From Thalassobaculum fulvum (GTDB taxonomy: Bacteria > Pseudomonadota > Alphaproteobacteria > Thalassobaculales > Thalassobaculaceae), in contig NZ_BMZS01000007.1 in the NCBI RefSeq assembly GCF_014652915.1, forward strand, positions 1 to 64,000: a stretch of 64,000 nucleotides of DNA. The letters run 5' to 3'. Positions 1 to 7,542 of the stretch are shown here, piece after piece. A program made the position numbers and the translations under genes. The notes under the pieces are model-generated. The model searched no databases and had not been told where the DNA came from. It saw nothing but the letters and a program-made list of their open reading frames with translations. How positions within the stretch are numbered: position 1 is the first letter of the stretch; each line of letters begins with the position of its first letter.

Positions 1-1
1 G

Positions 2-82
2 GTGCAGTCGGCCAAGGACCTGGCCGACCGCGGCGAGATCGTCATCGGCGGCTCCGGCGGCGACGACCAGCTGGTGTACTGA
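2..82 (+). CDS. fliG: FliG C-terminus (flagellar motor switch), partial
   Basis: Only the last 26 residues are in the window, ending at TGA 80-82. The tail has the pattern A-K-D-L-A-x-x-G-E-I-V-I followed by a glycine/aspartate-rich stretch and a terminal L-V-Y. FliG proteins end this way: a final helix, then G-E-x-V-I-G and an acidic tail. FliG forms the rotor ring of the flagellar switch, binds the stator, and couples ion flow to torque. The remainder of the gene, and probably a flagellar operon, lies upstream of base 1. The assignment rests on a short C-terminal match, so another protein with a similar tail cannot be excluded. Confidence 0.65.
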   Translation: MQSAKDLADRGEIVIGGSGGDDQLVY

Positions 83-98
83 ACGCGCGCCGGCGCGC

Positions 99-1175
99 TC
101 AGTCGATCCCGATCTGGCGGGACGGGGCCGCGAACAGCGCGGCGATGCCCGGATGGGCGGCCAGCAGCTCCGAAGCACCCGGTACCCGCTCGACCTCGAG
201 CACGCCATCCTGCCAGAGCGCCGTGCCGTCGATCGACACGGTCGGGTCGATCACGTTCCAGCAGATCTCGCCCGGCGGGTAGGACCCGCAGGTGTGGAAG
301 TGCAGGACCCGCGGGTTGCCGAAGGCGGCGCCGCTCCAGCGTTCGTAGGATTCCCGGGCCGGCCACGGGAACGCGCAGCCCGGGTGGATGCCGGCGTGCC
401 ACGAATGCACGCAGTCGCGGTCGATCCCGAAGCGCCCGGCGACGAAGTCGTAATGCGCCTCGGCCCGGCGGACCTCGGCGGCGGAACCGTCGAAGCCGGC
501 CAGCCGGCCGTTCTCCAGGATCGCGAACAGCGGCTCCGCGAACTCGATCGTGAACGGGTCGTAGTACATCGACCCGGTTCCGGTCAGGAAGCCCGGCAGC
601 GCGACCCGGCCGCTGAAGCTGTGCGCCGGCACCGGCGTGAACACCGGCATCGGGAACCGCCGGACCGTGGTGTCGCCGTCGACCGCCAGGTCGATGTCCG
701 GCCGGCCGACCACGTCGGTCCCGCGGGCGCAGGTGATCCGCACGCTCCCGGATGCGGCGAGGCGGGCGTCGATCAGCTTCTTGAGCTTGACGAAGAACCC
801 GTAGTCGGCGCGCCCGAACGGCGAGGCGAACATGCCGCCGGCGAGCGCGAAGCTGACCACGAAGGTCTTGCCGGGCGGCATGTCCGAGAACCGCAGCTGG
901 TCGCCGAGCCGGGCCAGGAAGACGATCACGTCGGCGGCGCGGACCGCCTCCAGCAGATCGTCGGTCAGCCGTGGGGCCTCCGGCTCGAAGCCGACGTCGA
1001 GAGTCGTCACCTCGGTGCCGATCGTGCGCGCCGCGGCGACCAGGCATTCCAGGGCGTCCGCCTCGTAGTAGCCGAACGACGGCGGCTCGAACGCGATCAG
1101 GACCCGGTCGCCCGGCTTCGCCTGTGCGCAATCGACCAGAAGGTTCCGGGCGCCGGCGATCGCGTCAGCGGTCAT
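99..1175 (-). CDS. M29 aminopeptidase/NicX-fold family protein
   Basis: 358 residues. The start at 1175 was chosen because the preceding in-frame residues are low-complexity and the sequence from M-T-A-D onward looks like a normal N-terminus. The C-terminal half carries a histidine cluster (H257, H260, H264 in H-A-G-I-H-P-G), a second one (H292, H294) and acidic residues D310 and D316. This resembles the metal-binding region of the thermophilic M29 aminopeptidase fold, which also includes 2,5-dihydroxypyridine dioxygenase NicX. I infer a metal-dependent soluble enzyme, either hydrolase or ring-cleaving oxygenase, and cannot choose between them. The start overlaps the end of the upstream AhpD-like gene by 11 bases, so the two are probably co-transcribed and translationally coupled. 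Confidence 0.5.
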   Translation of the reverse strand: MTADAIAGARNLLVDCAQAKPGDRVLIAFEPPSFGYYEADALECLVAAARTIGTEVTTLDVGFEPEAPRLTDDLLEAVRAADVIVFLARLGDQLRFSDMPPGKTFVVSFALAGGMFASPFGRADYGFFVKLKKLIDARLAASGSVRITCARGTDVVGRPDIDLAVDGDTTVRRFPMPVFTPVPAHSFSGRVALPGFLTGTGSMYYDPFTIEFAEPLFAILENGRLAGFDGSAAEVRRAEAHYDFVAGRFGIDRDCVHSWHAGIHPGCAFPWPARESYERWSGAAFGNPRVLHFHTCGSYPPGEICWNVIDPTVSIDGTALWQDGVLEVERVPGASELLAAHPGIAALFAAPSRQIGID

Positions 1176-1785
1176 GGTCCGTCCCCTCCGCGGTCGGCCG
1201 TCGCCGGTCGTCGCTCTTGTAGTAGCCGACGATGTCCCCGTCGGTGGTGACGCCGAGGCCATTCAGGAGCCGGTTGACGTAGTTGAAGTAGCCGACGATC
1301 TGGTTGGCCTCGAGGATCTCGCCGTCGTCGAGCCCGGCCGCCCGCAGCGCGTCGACGTCGGCCTTCGTCATTTCGCCGGGGCGCAGCGTCAGCTTCTCGG
1401 CGTAGCGCAGGAGCGCCAGCTCGCGTCCGTCGAGGGCGCGCTCCGGAGTCCGCGCGTCGAGGGCGGCGCGGATCTCGGCGGCCCGGCCGTCGTCGCCGAT
1501 CAGGTGGGCGGCATTGGCCCAGTGATTCGCGAGCGAGTAGGGGCAGTCGTTCAGGATCGACACGTAGGAGCTGATCGTCTCCTGCAGCCAGGTCGGCAGC
1601 GTGTTGGCGTCGTCGTGCAGGGCCGCCCGGTACAGGATGACGTGGCCGCGCATGGTGTTCGGGCGCAGCGAGTGCACGCGCATCACGTTGTCGACGGTGC
1701 CGTGCGGCGTCCGTGCCAGCGCCAGAACCTCCCGCAGTTCCGGGCCGGCGTCCTCGTCTGCGATCATCTCGATCCAGGCCGACAT
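1165..1785 (-). CDS. AhpD-like (carboxymuconolactone decarboxylase family) protein, CxxS variant
   Basis: 206 residues, all-helical, of the peroxidase-related AhpD/CMD family. The family active-site pattern is E-x11-C-x2-C-x3-H. Here E69, C81 and H88 are present, but the second cysteine is serine (S84, in C-P-Y-S-L-A-N-H). In AhpD the second cysteine of this motif is the one that attacks the peroxide, so classical peroxidase chemistry is doubtful. The gene is first in a two-gene unit with the M29/NicX-like enzyme, with which it overlaps by 11 bases. It is divergent from the PAS-domain gene across a 194-base gap. The product may be a partner or stabiliser for its neighbour rather than a peroxidase; that is inference. 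Confidence 0.75.
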   Translation of the reverse strand: MSAWIEMIADEDAGPELREVLALARTPHGTVDNVMRVHSLRPNTMRGHVILYRAALHDDANTLPTWLQETISSYVSILNDCPYSLANHWANAAHLIGDDGRAAEIRAALDARTPERALDGRELALLRYAEKLTLRPGEMTKADVDALRAAGLDDGEILEANQIVGYFNYVNRLLNGLGVTTDGDIVGYYKSDDRRRPTAEGTDHDR

Positions 1786-1979
1786 TCTCGATCTCCGTCG
1801 TTGCCGGCGGCGATTGTCGGACCCGGTCGGTCGCGGTGTCCAACGCAATGCGATCGCGTTGGCGGGCGGCAATCTGTCCCATGTCGGATCCGACGGGGCC
1901 GCGGGGCGCTTTGGGGGCTGGATTCGAGATGGGAACGATACTAGCGTTCCGGCCCGACGGTAGGGGGGACCCCGGTCGG

Positions 1980-2567
1980 ATGCCTGCTCCGAAGCAGTCG
2001 GATTTCGAGCTGAACTGGACGATCGCGCGGGAAGCATCGCTTGGCCCGGGGGACGAGAGCGCCCTTCTCGCGGAGGCGAATCGGCGCCTTTTCCGACGCT
2101 GGATGGCTGCCGGGCGCGGCGAATGGATGGTGCCTCGGGACGCCTTCGACGTGGTGGAGCTCGGCAGCGTGATCGGGTCGCTGTGCGTCTACGACCGCGA
2201 CGAGGCGGCCGACGACTACCTGTGCCGGGTGTTCGGCGGGGCGGTGGTTGCCGACCTCGGGGTCGACATGACCGGCCAGTACATGTCGAGCTATCCGGCG
2301 CAGCTCGGGGATGCGGTGCGCCGAGGCTATGACACCGCGCGTACCAGCCGCTGGCCCTACGTTTCGACTCACCTGCTGATTCGCTCCGAGCGCGACGACT
2401 TCTACCGGCGCGAGGACGGCCGGGTGCTGCACGAGAAGCTGATCCTGCCGGTGACGCGCAGCGGCCGCGGCATCGACTGCTTCATCACCCATGTCGCCCG
2501 CCTGCCGGCCGACGCGTTGCGCGGCGTGTTCCCGATCGCCGACGCCGGACCCAGCGGCGTCGCCTGA
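1980..2567 (+). CDS. PAS-domain protein
   Basis: 195 residues from the ATG at 1980; an in-frame ATG at 1929 would add 17 residues and cannot be ruled out. A G-rich stretch (AGGGGGG) about 12 bases upstream of 1980 could serve as a ribosome binding site. The body resembles the stand-alone PAS proteins common in Rhodospirillales: an N-terminal helix with a W/R-rich segment, a central hydrophobic core ending in C-R-V-F-G, and a terminal beta segment, H-E-K-L-I-L-P-V-T-R-S-G. No kinase, cyclase or HTH domain is attached, so it would work as a sensor or adaptor by protein contact. It precedes the Rieske-cyclase-MFS operon by 71 bases on the same strand and might sense a signal for that operon. Confidence 0.6.
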   Translation: MPAPKQSDFELNWTIAREASLGPGDESALLAEANRRLFRRWMAAGRGEWMVPRDAFDVVELGSVIGSLCVYDRDEAADDYLCRVFGGAVVADLGVDMTGQYMSSYPAQLGDAVRRGYDTARTSRWPYVSTHLLIRSERDDFYRREDGRVLHEKLILPVTRSGRGIDCFITHVARLPADALRGVFPIADAGPSGVA

Positions 2568-2602
2568 CGGCAAAGCCGCCGATCCTGCGACCACGACCGC
2601 AG

Positions 2603-2628
2603 TTGCCACCACCAGGGGCCGGTGGCAA
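2603..2628 (+). promoter_or_regulatory. Perfect 8-bp inverted repeat ahead of the Rieske gene
   Basis: TTGCCACC (2603-2610) and GGTGGCAA (2621-2628) are perfect reverse complements separated by 10 bases, ending 10 bases before the ATG at 2639. The position fits an operator or a leader hairpin limiting translation of the Rieske-cyclase-MFS operon. No T-run follows, so it is not a classical terminator for the PAS gene. The regulator is unknown. Confidence 0.45.
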
Positions 2629-2638
2629 TGTCCGCGCC

Positions 2639-3742
2639 ATGCCAGCGACCGAGACAACAGAAGCGCCGCGTCCCGACACGCCGAGCCGCGGTCCGTCGGC
2701 CCGCGACGACGGATTCCTGCGCGACATCTGGTATTTCGCCATGCCGTCGGGCGACCTCGCTCCCGGCAGGATGCTGGCCAAGACCCTGCTCGGCGAGCCG
2801 GTGCTGTTCGGCCGCGGCGACGACGGTTCGGTGTTCGCCATGCGCGACATCTGCCCGCACCGCGGCATCCCGCTGTCGGACGGCCGGTTCGAGGCCGGCG
2901 AGGTCGAGTGCTGCTACCACGGCTGGCGGTTCGCCCCGGACGGCCGCTGCACGGCGATCCCGTCGCTGACCGCCGACCAGGCGATGGAGGTCGAGAAGAT
3001 CCGGGTCGCCACCTACCCGACGGTCGACCGCCACGGTGGCATCTGGGTCTACATGCGCGCCGATCTGCGCTCCACCGCCGAGCCGGTGGTGCCGCCGCCC
3101 GCGCTGCCGGCGGTCACCGACAGGGCGCCCGGCATGGTCCAGCGCATGACCTTCCCTTGCCATGTCGACCACGCGGTGATCGGCCTGATGGACCCGGCGC
3201 ACGGCCCGTTCGTGCACACCAGCTGGTGGTGGCGGACCCGCAAGTCGATCCACGAGAAGGCCAAGCGGTTCGGGCCGAGCGACCTCGGCTTCGCGATGCT
3301 CCGCCACCAGCCGTCCAGGAACTCCGCCGCCTACAAGCTGCTCGGCGGCACCCCGACCACCGAGATCCGGTTCCGGCTGCCCGGCCTCAGGGTCGAGGAC
3401 ATCGAGATCGGCCGGCACCGGGTATGCGGCGTGACCGCGGTGACCCCGGTCGACGAGAAGACCACCGAGATCACCCACATGATCTTCTGGACGGTGCCGT
3501 GGCTCAGCCTGCTGAAGCCGATCCTGGCGCCGTTCGCCCGCCGGTTCCTGGGCCAGGACCGCGACGTGGTGGTGCGCCAGCAGCGCGGCCTCGCCCACAA
3601 CCCGACGCTGATGCTGATCAACGACGCCGACGTCCAGGCCAAGTGGTACTTCCGCCTGAAGAAGGCCTATGCCGCGTGGCGCAGCGACGGCGTCCCGTTC
3701 GAGAATCCGGTCCGCGAGACCACGCTGCGCTGGCGGAGCTGA
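2639..3742 (+). CDS. Rieske non-haem iron oxygenase, alpha subunit
   Basis: 367 residues. The Rieske [2Fe-2S] motif is complete: C72-x-H74, then C91-x2-H94 (C-P-H-R-G and C-Y-H-G-W). The mononuclear iron site shows D185-x2-H188-x4-H193 (D-P-A-H-G-P-F-V-H), the usual facial triad start with the bridging aspartate. It therefore belongs to the single-polypeptide aromatic-ring hydroxylating/O-demethylating oxygenases (vanillate demethylase/pheophorbide oxygenase-like), which use electrons from a separate reductase to hydroxylate or demethylate a substrate in the cytoplasm. No reductase is nearby. The start at 2639 is preferred over a TTG at 2603 that lies inside an inverted repeat. The TGA shares one base with the ATG of the cyclase gene, so the genes are coupled. 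Confidence 0.9.
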   Translation: MPATETTEAPRPDTPSRGPSARDDGFLRDIWYFAMPSGDLAPGRMLAKTLLGEPVLFGRGDDGSVFAMRDICPHRGIPLSDGRFEAGEVECCYHGWRFAPDGRCTAIPSLTADQAMEVEKIRVATYPTVDRHGGIWVYMRADLRSTAEPVVPPPALPAVTDRAPGMVQRMTFPCHVDHAVIGLMDPAHGPFVHTSWWWRTRKSIHEKAKRFGPSDLGFAMLRHQPSRNSAAYKLLGGTPTTEIRFRLPGLRVEDIEIGRHRVCGVTAVTPVDEKTTEITHMIFWTVPWLSLLKPILAPFARRFLGQDRDVVVRQQRGLAHNPTLMLINDADVQAKWYFRLKKAYAAWRSDGVPFENPVRETTLRWRS

Positions 3743-5025
3743 TGGACGACACCCCGGCCCTGCTGCGCCAACGCGAGGTGCAGGGGCTGCGGTGGTTCCT
3801 GATGGCGCTGACCGTGGCGTCCCTGGGCTGGGCGGTCGGCGGCCTGGTGTTCATCACGGCCGACACCGGCAAGGCCTTCGTGTTCGGCAGCGGCCTGGTG
3901 ACCGTCGGCATTCTTGCGCTGCTGCTCCGCGCGCTGAACCGGGGCAAGGCGTTGACCGTGGTCGGCTACCTCACGGTCGCCGTGGCCTTCGCGATGATAG
4001 CACCGTCGCCGGTGCTGGAGTGGCGGGCGGCGGGCGTCGACCTGGTGCCGGCCGCCTACGTGATCAAGACCGGCCTGCCCGCCGCCTTGGTGGTCTGTGC
4101 GTTGAGCGCGCTGACCCTGCACCCGCGGTACCCGCTCACGGTGACGGCACTGACGGTGGCCTATCAGCTCCTGCTGCTGGCGGTCGCGCTGGACGACCCG
4201 CGGACCGGCTTCGCCAGCGAGGCGACGTGGCAGGAGCACGTCATGGGTCCGGCCCTGCATCCCGGCAAGGTCGCCTACACGATCGGGCTGACCGGCGCCG
4301 CCGGGCTCGGCATCGCCCTGGTCGCCTGGGTGGCGCGGTTGACGGTGCGCCGTGCCGTGTCCCTGGAGAAGGCGAACGGCCAGCTCCGGCGCTACTTCTC
4401 GCCGGAGGTGGCCGAACGCATAGCCGGTGCCGATGCCGCGTTCCTGCGGCCGGGCGGGCGGATGCGCGAGGTGGTGGTGCTGGTCTCGGACCTCACGGCG
4501 TTCACACGGCTGGCCCACGCCATCGGTCCGGACGAGACGCTGAAGCTGCTGGCCGACTACCAGGGGCGGATGACGACCGCGATCTTCGCGGAGGGCGGGT
4601 CGGTCGACAAGTTCCTGGGCGACGGCATCCTGGCGACCTTCGGGGCCACCGGCGTCCGGGAGGAGGCTTCCGCGCGTGCCGTCCGGGCGGCGTTGGGCAT
4701 GGCCGAGCAGCTCGCCGCCATGAACCGCGAGCGGACGGCGCGCGGCGAACCCGAACTGGCCCAGCGCATCGGCCTGCATGCCGGCCCGGCCCTGGTCGGC
4801 AACGTCGGGACCGCCGACCGGCTGGAGTTCACGGTCATCGGCGACGTGGTCAACCTGGCGTCGCGCATCGAGCAGGCCTGCAAGGTGACCGGCGACCGGG
4901 TCCTGGCCAGCCGGGCGGTCGTCGACGCCGCCGGCGCGGCCGCCGTCGCAGTGTCGCGCGGGACGGTGCCGCTCCCCGGCGTCGAGAACCCGCCCGAGCT
5001 GCTGGCGATCGGGGTCGCGGCATGA
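3742..5025 (+). CDS. Membrane-bound class III adenylate/guanylate cyclase
   Basis: 427 residues. The first about 210 residues hold several hydrophobic segments (probably five or six membrane helices) with short loops. A linker (about 215-235) leads to a class III cyclase catalytic domain. Metal-binding aspartates are visible at D250 (V-S-D-L-T-A-F-T) and D294 (D-K-F-L-G-D-G). The substrate-binding lysine of D-K-F-L-G and the I-G-D-V-V-N-L-A-S-R stretch with asparagine and arginine are also present, so the domain should be active. The lysine and aspartate favour ATP, giving cyclic AMP. The membrane part resembles the N-terminal domains of other integral cyclases; its ligand is unknown. It overlaps the Rieske gene by one base and the MFS gene by four (ATGA). 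Confidence 0.9.
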   Translation: MDDTPALLRQREVQGLRWFLMALTVASLGWAVGGLVFITADTGKAFVFGSGLVTVGILALLLRALNRGKALTVVGYLTVAVAFAMIAPSPVLEWRAAGVDLVPAAYVIKTGLPAALVVCALSALTLHPRYPLTVTALTVAYQLLLLAVALDDPRTGFASEATWQEHVMGPALHPGKVAYTIGLTGAAGLGIALVAWVARLTVRRAVSLEKANGQLRRYFSPEVAERIAGADAAFLRPGGRMREVVVLVSDLTAFTRLAHAIGPDETLKLLADYQGRMTTAIFAEGGSVDKFLGDGILATFGATGVREEASARAVRAALGMAEQLAAMNRERTARGEPELAQRIGLHAGPALVGNVGTADRLEFTVIGDVVNLASRIEQACKVTGDRVLASRAVVDAAGAAAVAVSRGTVPLPGVENPPELLAIGVAA

Positions 5026-6260
5026 GGTTTTCCGGGCTCCGGGCACTGCTGGCGGACCGGCGGCTGCTGGCGTTCGGGTTCCTGATGGCGTTCGCGTCGA
5101 GTGCCGGGCAGACCTACTTCATCTCGCTGTTCTCGCAGGAGTTCCGCGACGCCTTCGGCCTCGGCCATGCCGGTTTCGGCGCGGTGTACTCGGTCGCGAC
5201 CCTGACCAGCGGCCTGCTGCTGACCTGGGCCGGGGGGCTGATCGACCGGCTCGACCTCCGGCTGTTCGCGGCTGGCGTGCTCGCCGGGCTGGCGCTGGCG
5301 GCCGGCGGGGTGGCATGGGCAGCCGGGCCGGTCGCCCTGGGCGTGTCGATCTTCCTGCTGCGGTTCTTCGGGCAGGGGCTGGCCTCGCATACCGCGGTCA
5401 CCGCCACGGCGCGCTATGCCGATCCGGCGGTCCGCGGCAAGGCGGTCAGCGTGGCGACACTCGGCTTTCCGGCGGGCGAGGCGTTGTGCCCGGTCCTGGT
5501 GGTGGCGGCGATCGCCACGTTCGGCTGGCGTCAGACCTATGGCGGCACCGCGCTGCTGGTGCTCATACTGATCCTGCCGGTCGCCCTGCTGCTGCTGGCG
5601 GGCCACGGCGACCGCCATGCGGCACTGCTGGGGCGGACGACAGGCGGCGACGGCAGCGACGGCATCCGGCAATGGACACGGGGCGAGGTGCTGCGCGACC
5701 GGGTGTTCCACCGGGTGCTGGTCGCGGCGATGGCGCCGTCCTTCATCGTCACCGGCGTGCTGTTCCACCAGGTGCACCTGAGCGAGGTCAAGGGCTGGAG
5801 CCTCGCGGTCTTCGCCGGCGGCTACATCGGCTACGCGGCGTTCCAGGTCGGCACCGCCCTGGTCGCCGGGCCGGTGATCGACCGGATCGGGGCGCGCCGG
5901 ACCTGCCGGTTCTACCTGGCGCCCCTCGGCCTCGGGCTGGTGGTGCTCGCCGCCTTCGACCCGATCTGGTCGGGCTTCCTGTTCCTGATGGCGGCGGGGG
6001 CGACCGCCGGCTTCAGCTCGACCCTGCTCGGGACCCTGTGGGCCGAGCTCTACGGCGTGCGACACCTGGGGGCGATCCGGGCCATGGTGACCGCGTGCTC
6101 GGTGGTCGCCAGCGCGCTGTCGCCGGTGCTGCTGGGCGTGCTGCTGGATCTGGGCGTGAGCATCGAGGCGATCGCGCTCGGCTGCGCCGCCTATGTCGCG
6201 CTCGGCGTGGTCGTCCTGGCCCGGCAGTTCGCGCCGGCCGCCTACGGCATGGCGGGTTGA
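5022..6260 (+). CDS. MFS transporter
   Basis: 412 residues with about 12 hydrophobic segments, a central hydrophilic loop near residues 200-225, and the two-halved layout of the major facilitator superfamily. The loop after helix 2 (G-G-L-I-D-R-L-D) and its counterpart in the second half (G-P-V-I-D-R-I-G-A-R-R) match the MFS A-motif region. The start codon overlaps the stop of the cyclase gene (ATGA), and the gene ends four bases before the convergent GFA gene. As the last gene of the Rieske-cyclase operon it may import the oxygenase substrate or export its product. The substrate cannot be read from the sequence. Confidence 0.85.
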   Translation: MRFSGLRALLADRRLLAFGFLMAFASSAGQTYFISLFSQEFRDAFGLGHAGFGAVYSVATLTSGLLLTWAGGLIDRLDLRLFAAGVLAGLALAAGGVAWAAGPVALGVSIFLLRFFGQGLASHTAVTATARYADPAVRGKAVSVATLGFPAGEALCPVLVVAAIATFGWRQTYGGTALLVLILILPVALLLLAGHGDRHAALLGRTTGGDGSDGIRQWTRGEVLRDRVFHRVLVAAMAPSFIVTGVLFHQVHLSEVKGWSLAVFAGGYIGYAAFQVGTALVAGPVIDRIGARRTCRFYLAPLGLGLVVLAAFDPIWSGFLFLMAAGATAGFSSTLLGTLWAELYGVRHLGAIRAMVTACSVVASALSPVLLGVLLDLGVSIEAIALGCAAYVALGVVVLARQFAPAAYGMAG

Positions 6261-6264
6261 GCGG

Positions 6265-6744
6265 TCAGCCGCCGCGCAGGGTCCTGAGGCGCTCCTGGCT
6301 CTCGGCCGGCCAGTACCTGCTGCGCTGGTAGTACTCCTCCATCGCCGGCACGCCGTCCGGCAGCACCACCCAGGGCTGCTTGGTGGAGGTGAAGATGTGG
6401 ATGTCCGGCGGCAGCCGTCCGGGCTCGTCGAGGGTGCCGACCCGCACGAAGTTCACGGCCTCGCCGGCCCCCGAATAGTTGCTCCACACCGCGACCCGGC
6501 AGCTCGGGCAGCGCCAGATCTTCTGGCCCTTGCCGCTGGCCGACGGGGTGTCGACGCACTCCGGGGCGCCGCTCGTCAGCTCGACCCGGTCGGCCTCGAT
6601 CATGGCGTTGAGCGCGAACGCCGAGCCGGTCTCGCGCTGGCACCAGCTGCAGTGGCAGCAATGCACGAACAGCGGCCGGCTGGTCATCCGGTAACGGACC
6701 TGCCGGCAGGTGCAGCCGCCCTCGGCGTTGAACTCGGTGGTCAT
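6265..6744 (-). CDS. GFA/CENP-V (Mss4-like fold) zinc protein
   Basis: 159 residues of the glutathione-dependent formaldehyde-activating (GFA) family. The zinc ligands are visible: C-T-C near the N-terminus, C-H-C-S-W-C-Q in the second element and C-P-S-C in the third. Family members were named for accelerating S-hydroxymethylglutathione formation from formaldehyde, but most have no proven activity and the fold is best described as a zinc-binding beta tent. The gene is monocistronic and convergent with the MFS gene. A run of nine G lies about 25 bases upstream of its start. Confidence 0.85.
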   Translation of the reverse strand: MTTEFNAEGGCTCRQVRYRMTSRPLFVHCCHCSWCQRETGSAFALNAMIEADRVELTSGAPECVDTPSASGKGQKIWRCPSCRVAVWSNYSGAGEAVNFVRVGTLDEPGRLPPDIHIFTSTKQPWVVLPDGVPAMEEYYQRSRYWPAESQERLRTLRGG

Positions 6745-6768
6745 GGCCGTCTCCGCGTCAGTGCCTCA

Positions 6769-6777
6769 GGGGGGGGG
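6769..6777. repeat. Homopolymeric G9 tract upstream of the GFA gene
   Basis: Nine consecutive G on the + strand, about 25 bases before the GFA start codon (which reads leftward from 6744). Homopolymers of this length can slip during replication and alter promoter spacing. It lies outside coding sequence, so any effect would be on transcription. It could equally be chance in GC-rich DNA. Confidence 0.5.
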
Positions 6778-6865
6778 ACATCATTGGCATGGTCGCCGGG
6801 ACGGGACAACTGACGCCATCGAGGGTTGCTGCCACCGTTCCGGCAGTATGGGCGCGCGACGGTTC

Positions 6866-7177
6866 CTACCGATCCAGGCCGACCGCCTTGCGGAGGGCGA
6901 GGTTGATCCGGGCCTGCCAGCCCGGCCCGTCGCGCTTGAAGCGTTCGACCACGTCCGGGTCCAGGCGGATCGTGACCGAAACCTTGGTCGGCTTCCTCTG
7001 CGGGCCGCGGCGGCGCACCAGGTCGGGGTGTACCTCGGCGAACGGGCGCATGCGGGCGAGTTGCTCGTCGGTCAGCGGTAGCGCATCGGGGTCGCTCTCC
7101 GCCGCCGCCGTGATCGCCGCGTCTTCCTCGGGCGAGAGCTCGAGGGGCCTCCGCCACTTCGGTTTGCTGTCAGACAT
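6866..7177 (-). CDS. brnA: BrnA antitoxin
   Basis: 103 residues. The C-terminal half has the ribbon-helix-helix pattern of BrnA: V-S-V-T-I-R-L-D-P-D-V-V-E-R-F-K, then G-P-G-W-Q-A-R-I-N-L-A-L-R. The N-terminal half is acidic and probably wraps the toxin. BrnA neutralises the BrnT ribonuclease and represses the operon by DNA binding through the RHH domain. The start at 7177 lies inside the end of brnT (8-base overlap), the usual toxin-first order of this family. The earlier in-frame ATG at 7264 would extend deep into brnT and was rejected. Confidence 0.93.
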   Translation of the reverse strand: MSDSKPKWRRPLELSPEEDAAITAAAESDPDALPLTDEQLARMRPFAEVHPDLVRRRGPQRKPTKVSVTIRLDPDVVERFKRDGPGWQARINLALRKAVGLDR

Positions 7178-7463
7178 CGGACTGCTCGTTTTGATCAACC
7201 CAGGCATTGTATCGGGCACGCTCGCGTCGGCTCGCCGGTCGGAGGCTGATGATCCGAAGCACATGGCCGCGGCGGGTGAACGCCAGCTGGTGCAGTCTGT
7301 CGTCGATCATGCGGAGCGCCTGCTCGCGGATCTCGCCGTAGTCGCGCCGGTCGTCGAACAGGATGAGCGCAGTCTCCAAATCGAACCGGGTCACTGCCTC
7401 GAACGCCACGCCGTGCTTCGCGCGGTTGTATCGGGCCTTCGCGTCGCTCCAATCGAACAACAT
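7170..7463 (-). CDS. brnT: BrnT ribonuclease toxin
   Basis: 97 residues matching BrnT: an F-D-W-x-x-A-K-A start, A-K-H-G-V-x-F-E-A-V, and a C-terminal G-H-V-L-R-I-I-S-L-R-P-A-S-R-R-E-R-A-R-Y. BrnT toxins are RelE-fold ribonucleases that block translation when freed from BrnA. Length and order (toxin first, 8-base overlap with brnA) are typical. The start codon sits 5 bases from a perfect palindrome that is the likely autoregulatory operator. Confidence 0.93.
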   Translation of the reverse strand: MLFDWSDAKARYNRAKHGVAFEAVTRFDLETALILFDDRRDYGEIREQALRMIDDRLHQLAFTRRGHVLRIISLRPASRRERARYNAWVDQNEQSDV

Positions 7464-7468
7464 GCGTT

Positions 7469-7484
7469 AATCGTAAGTACGATT
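7469..7484. promoter_or_regulatory. Palindromic operator of brnTA (putative)
   Basis: The sequence AATCGTA-AG-TACGATT is a perfect 7-bp inverted repeat with a 2-base centre, lying 5 bases upstream of the brnT start codon. Its position just before the first gene of a self-regulated toxin-antitoxin operon makes it the natural BrnA binding site. It is AT-rich against the background, which also fits a promoter. Confidence 0.65.
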
Positions 7485-7542
7485 TGATACATCGACGGTT
7501 CTCTGATGTCTATGGAAGAGCGTGGGGCGCTTTGGTCGCCGG

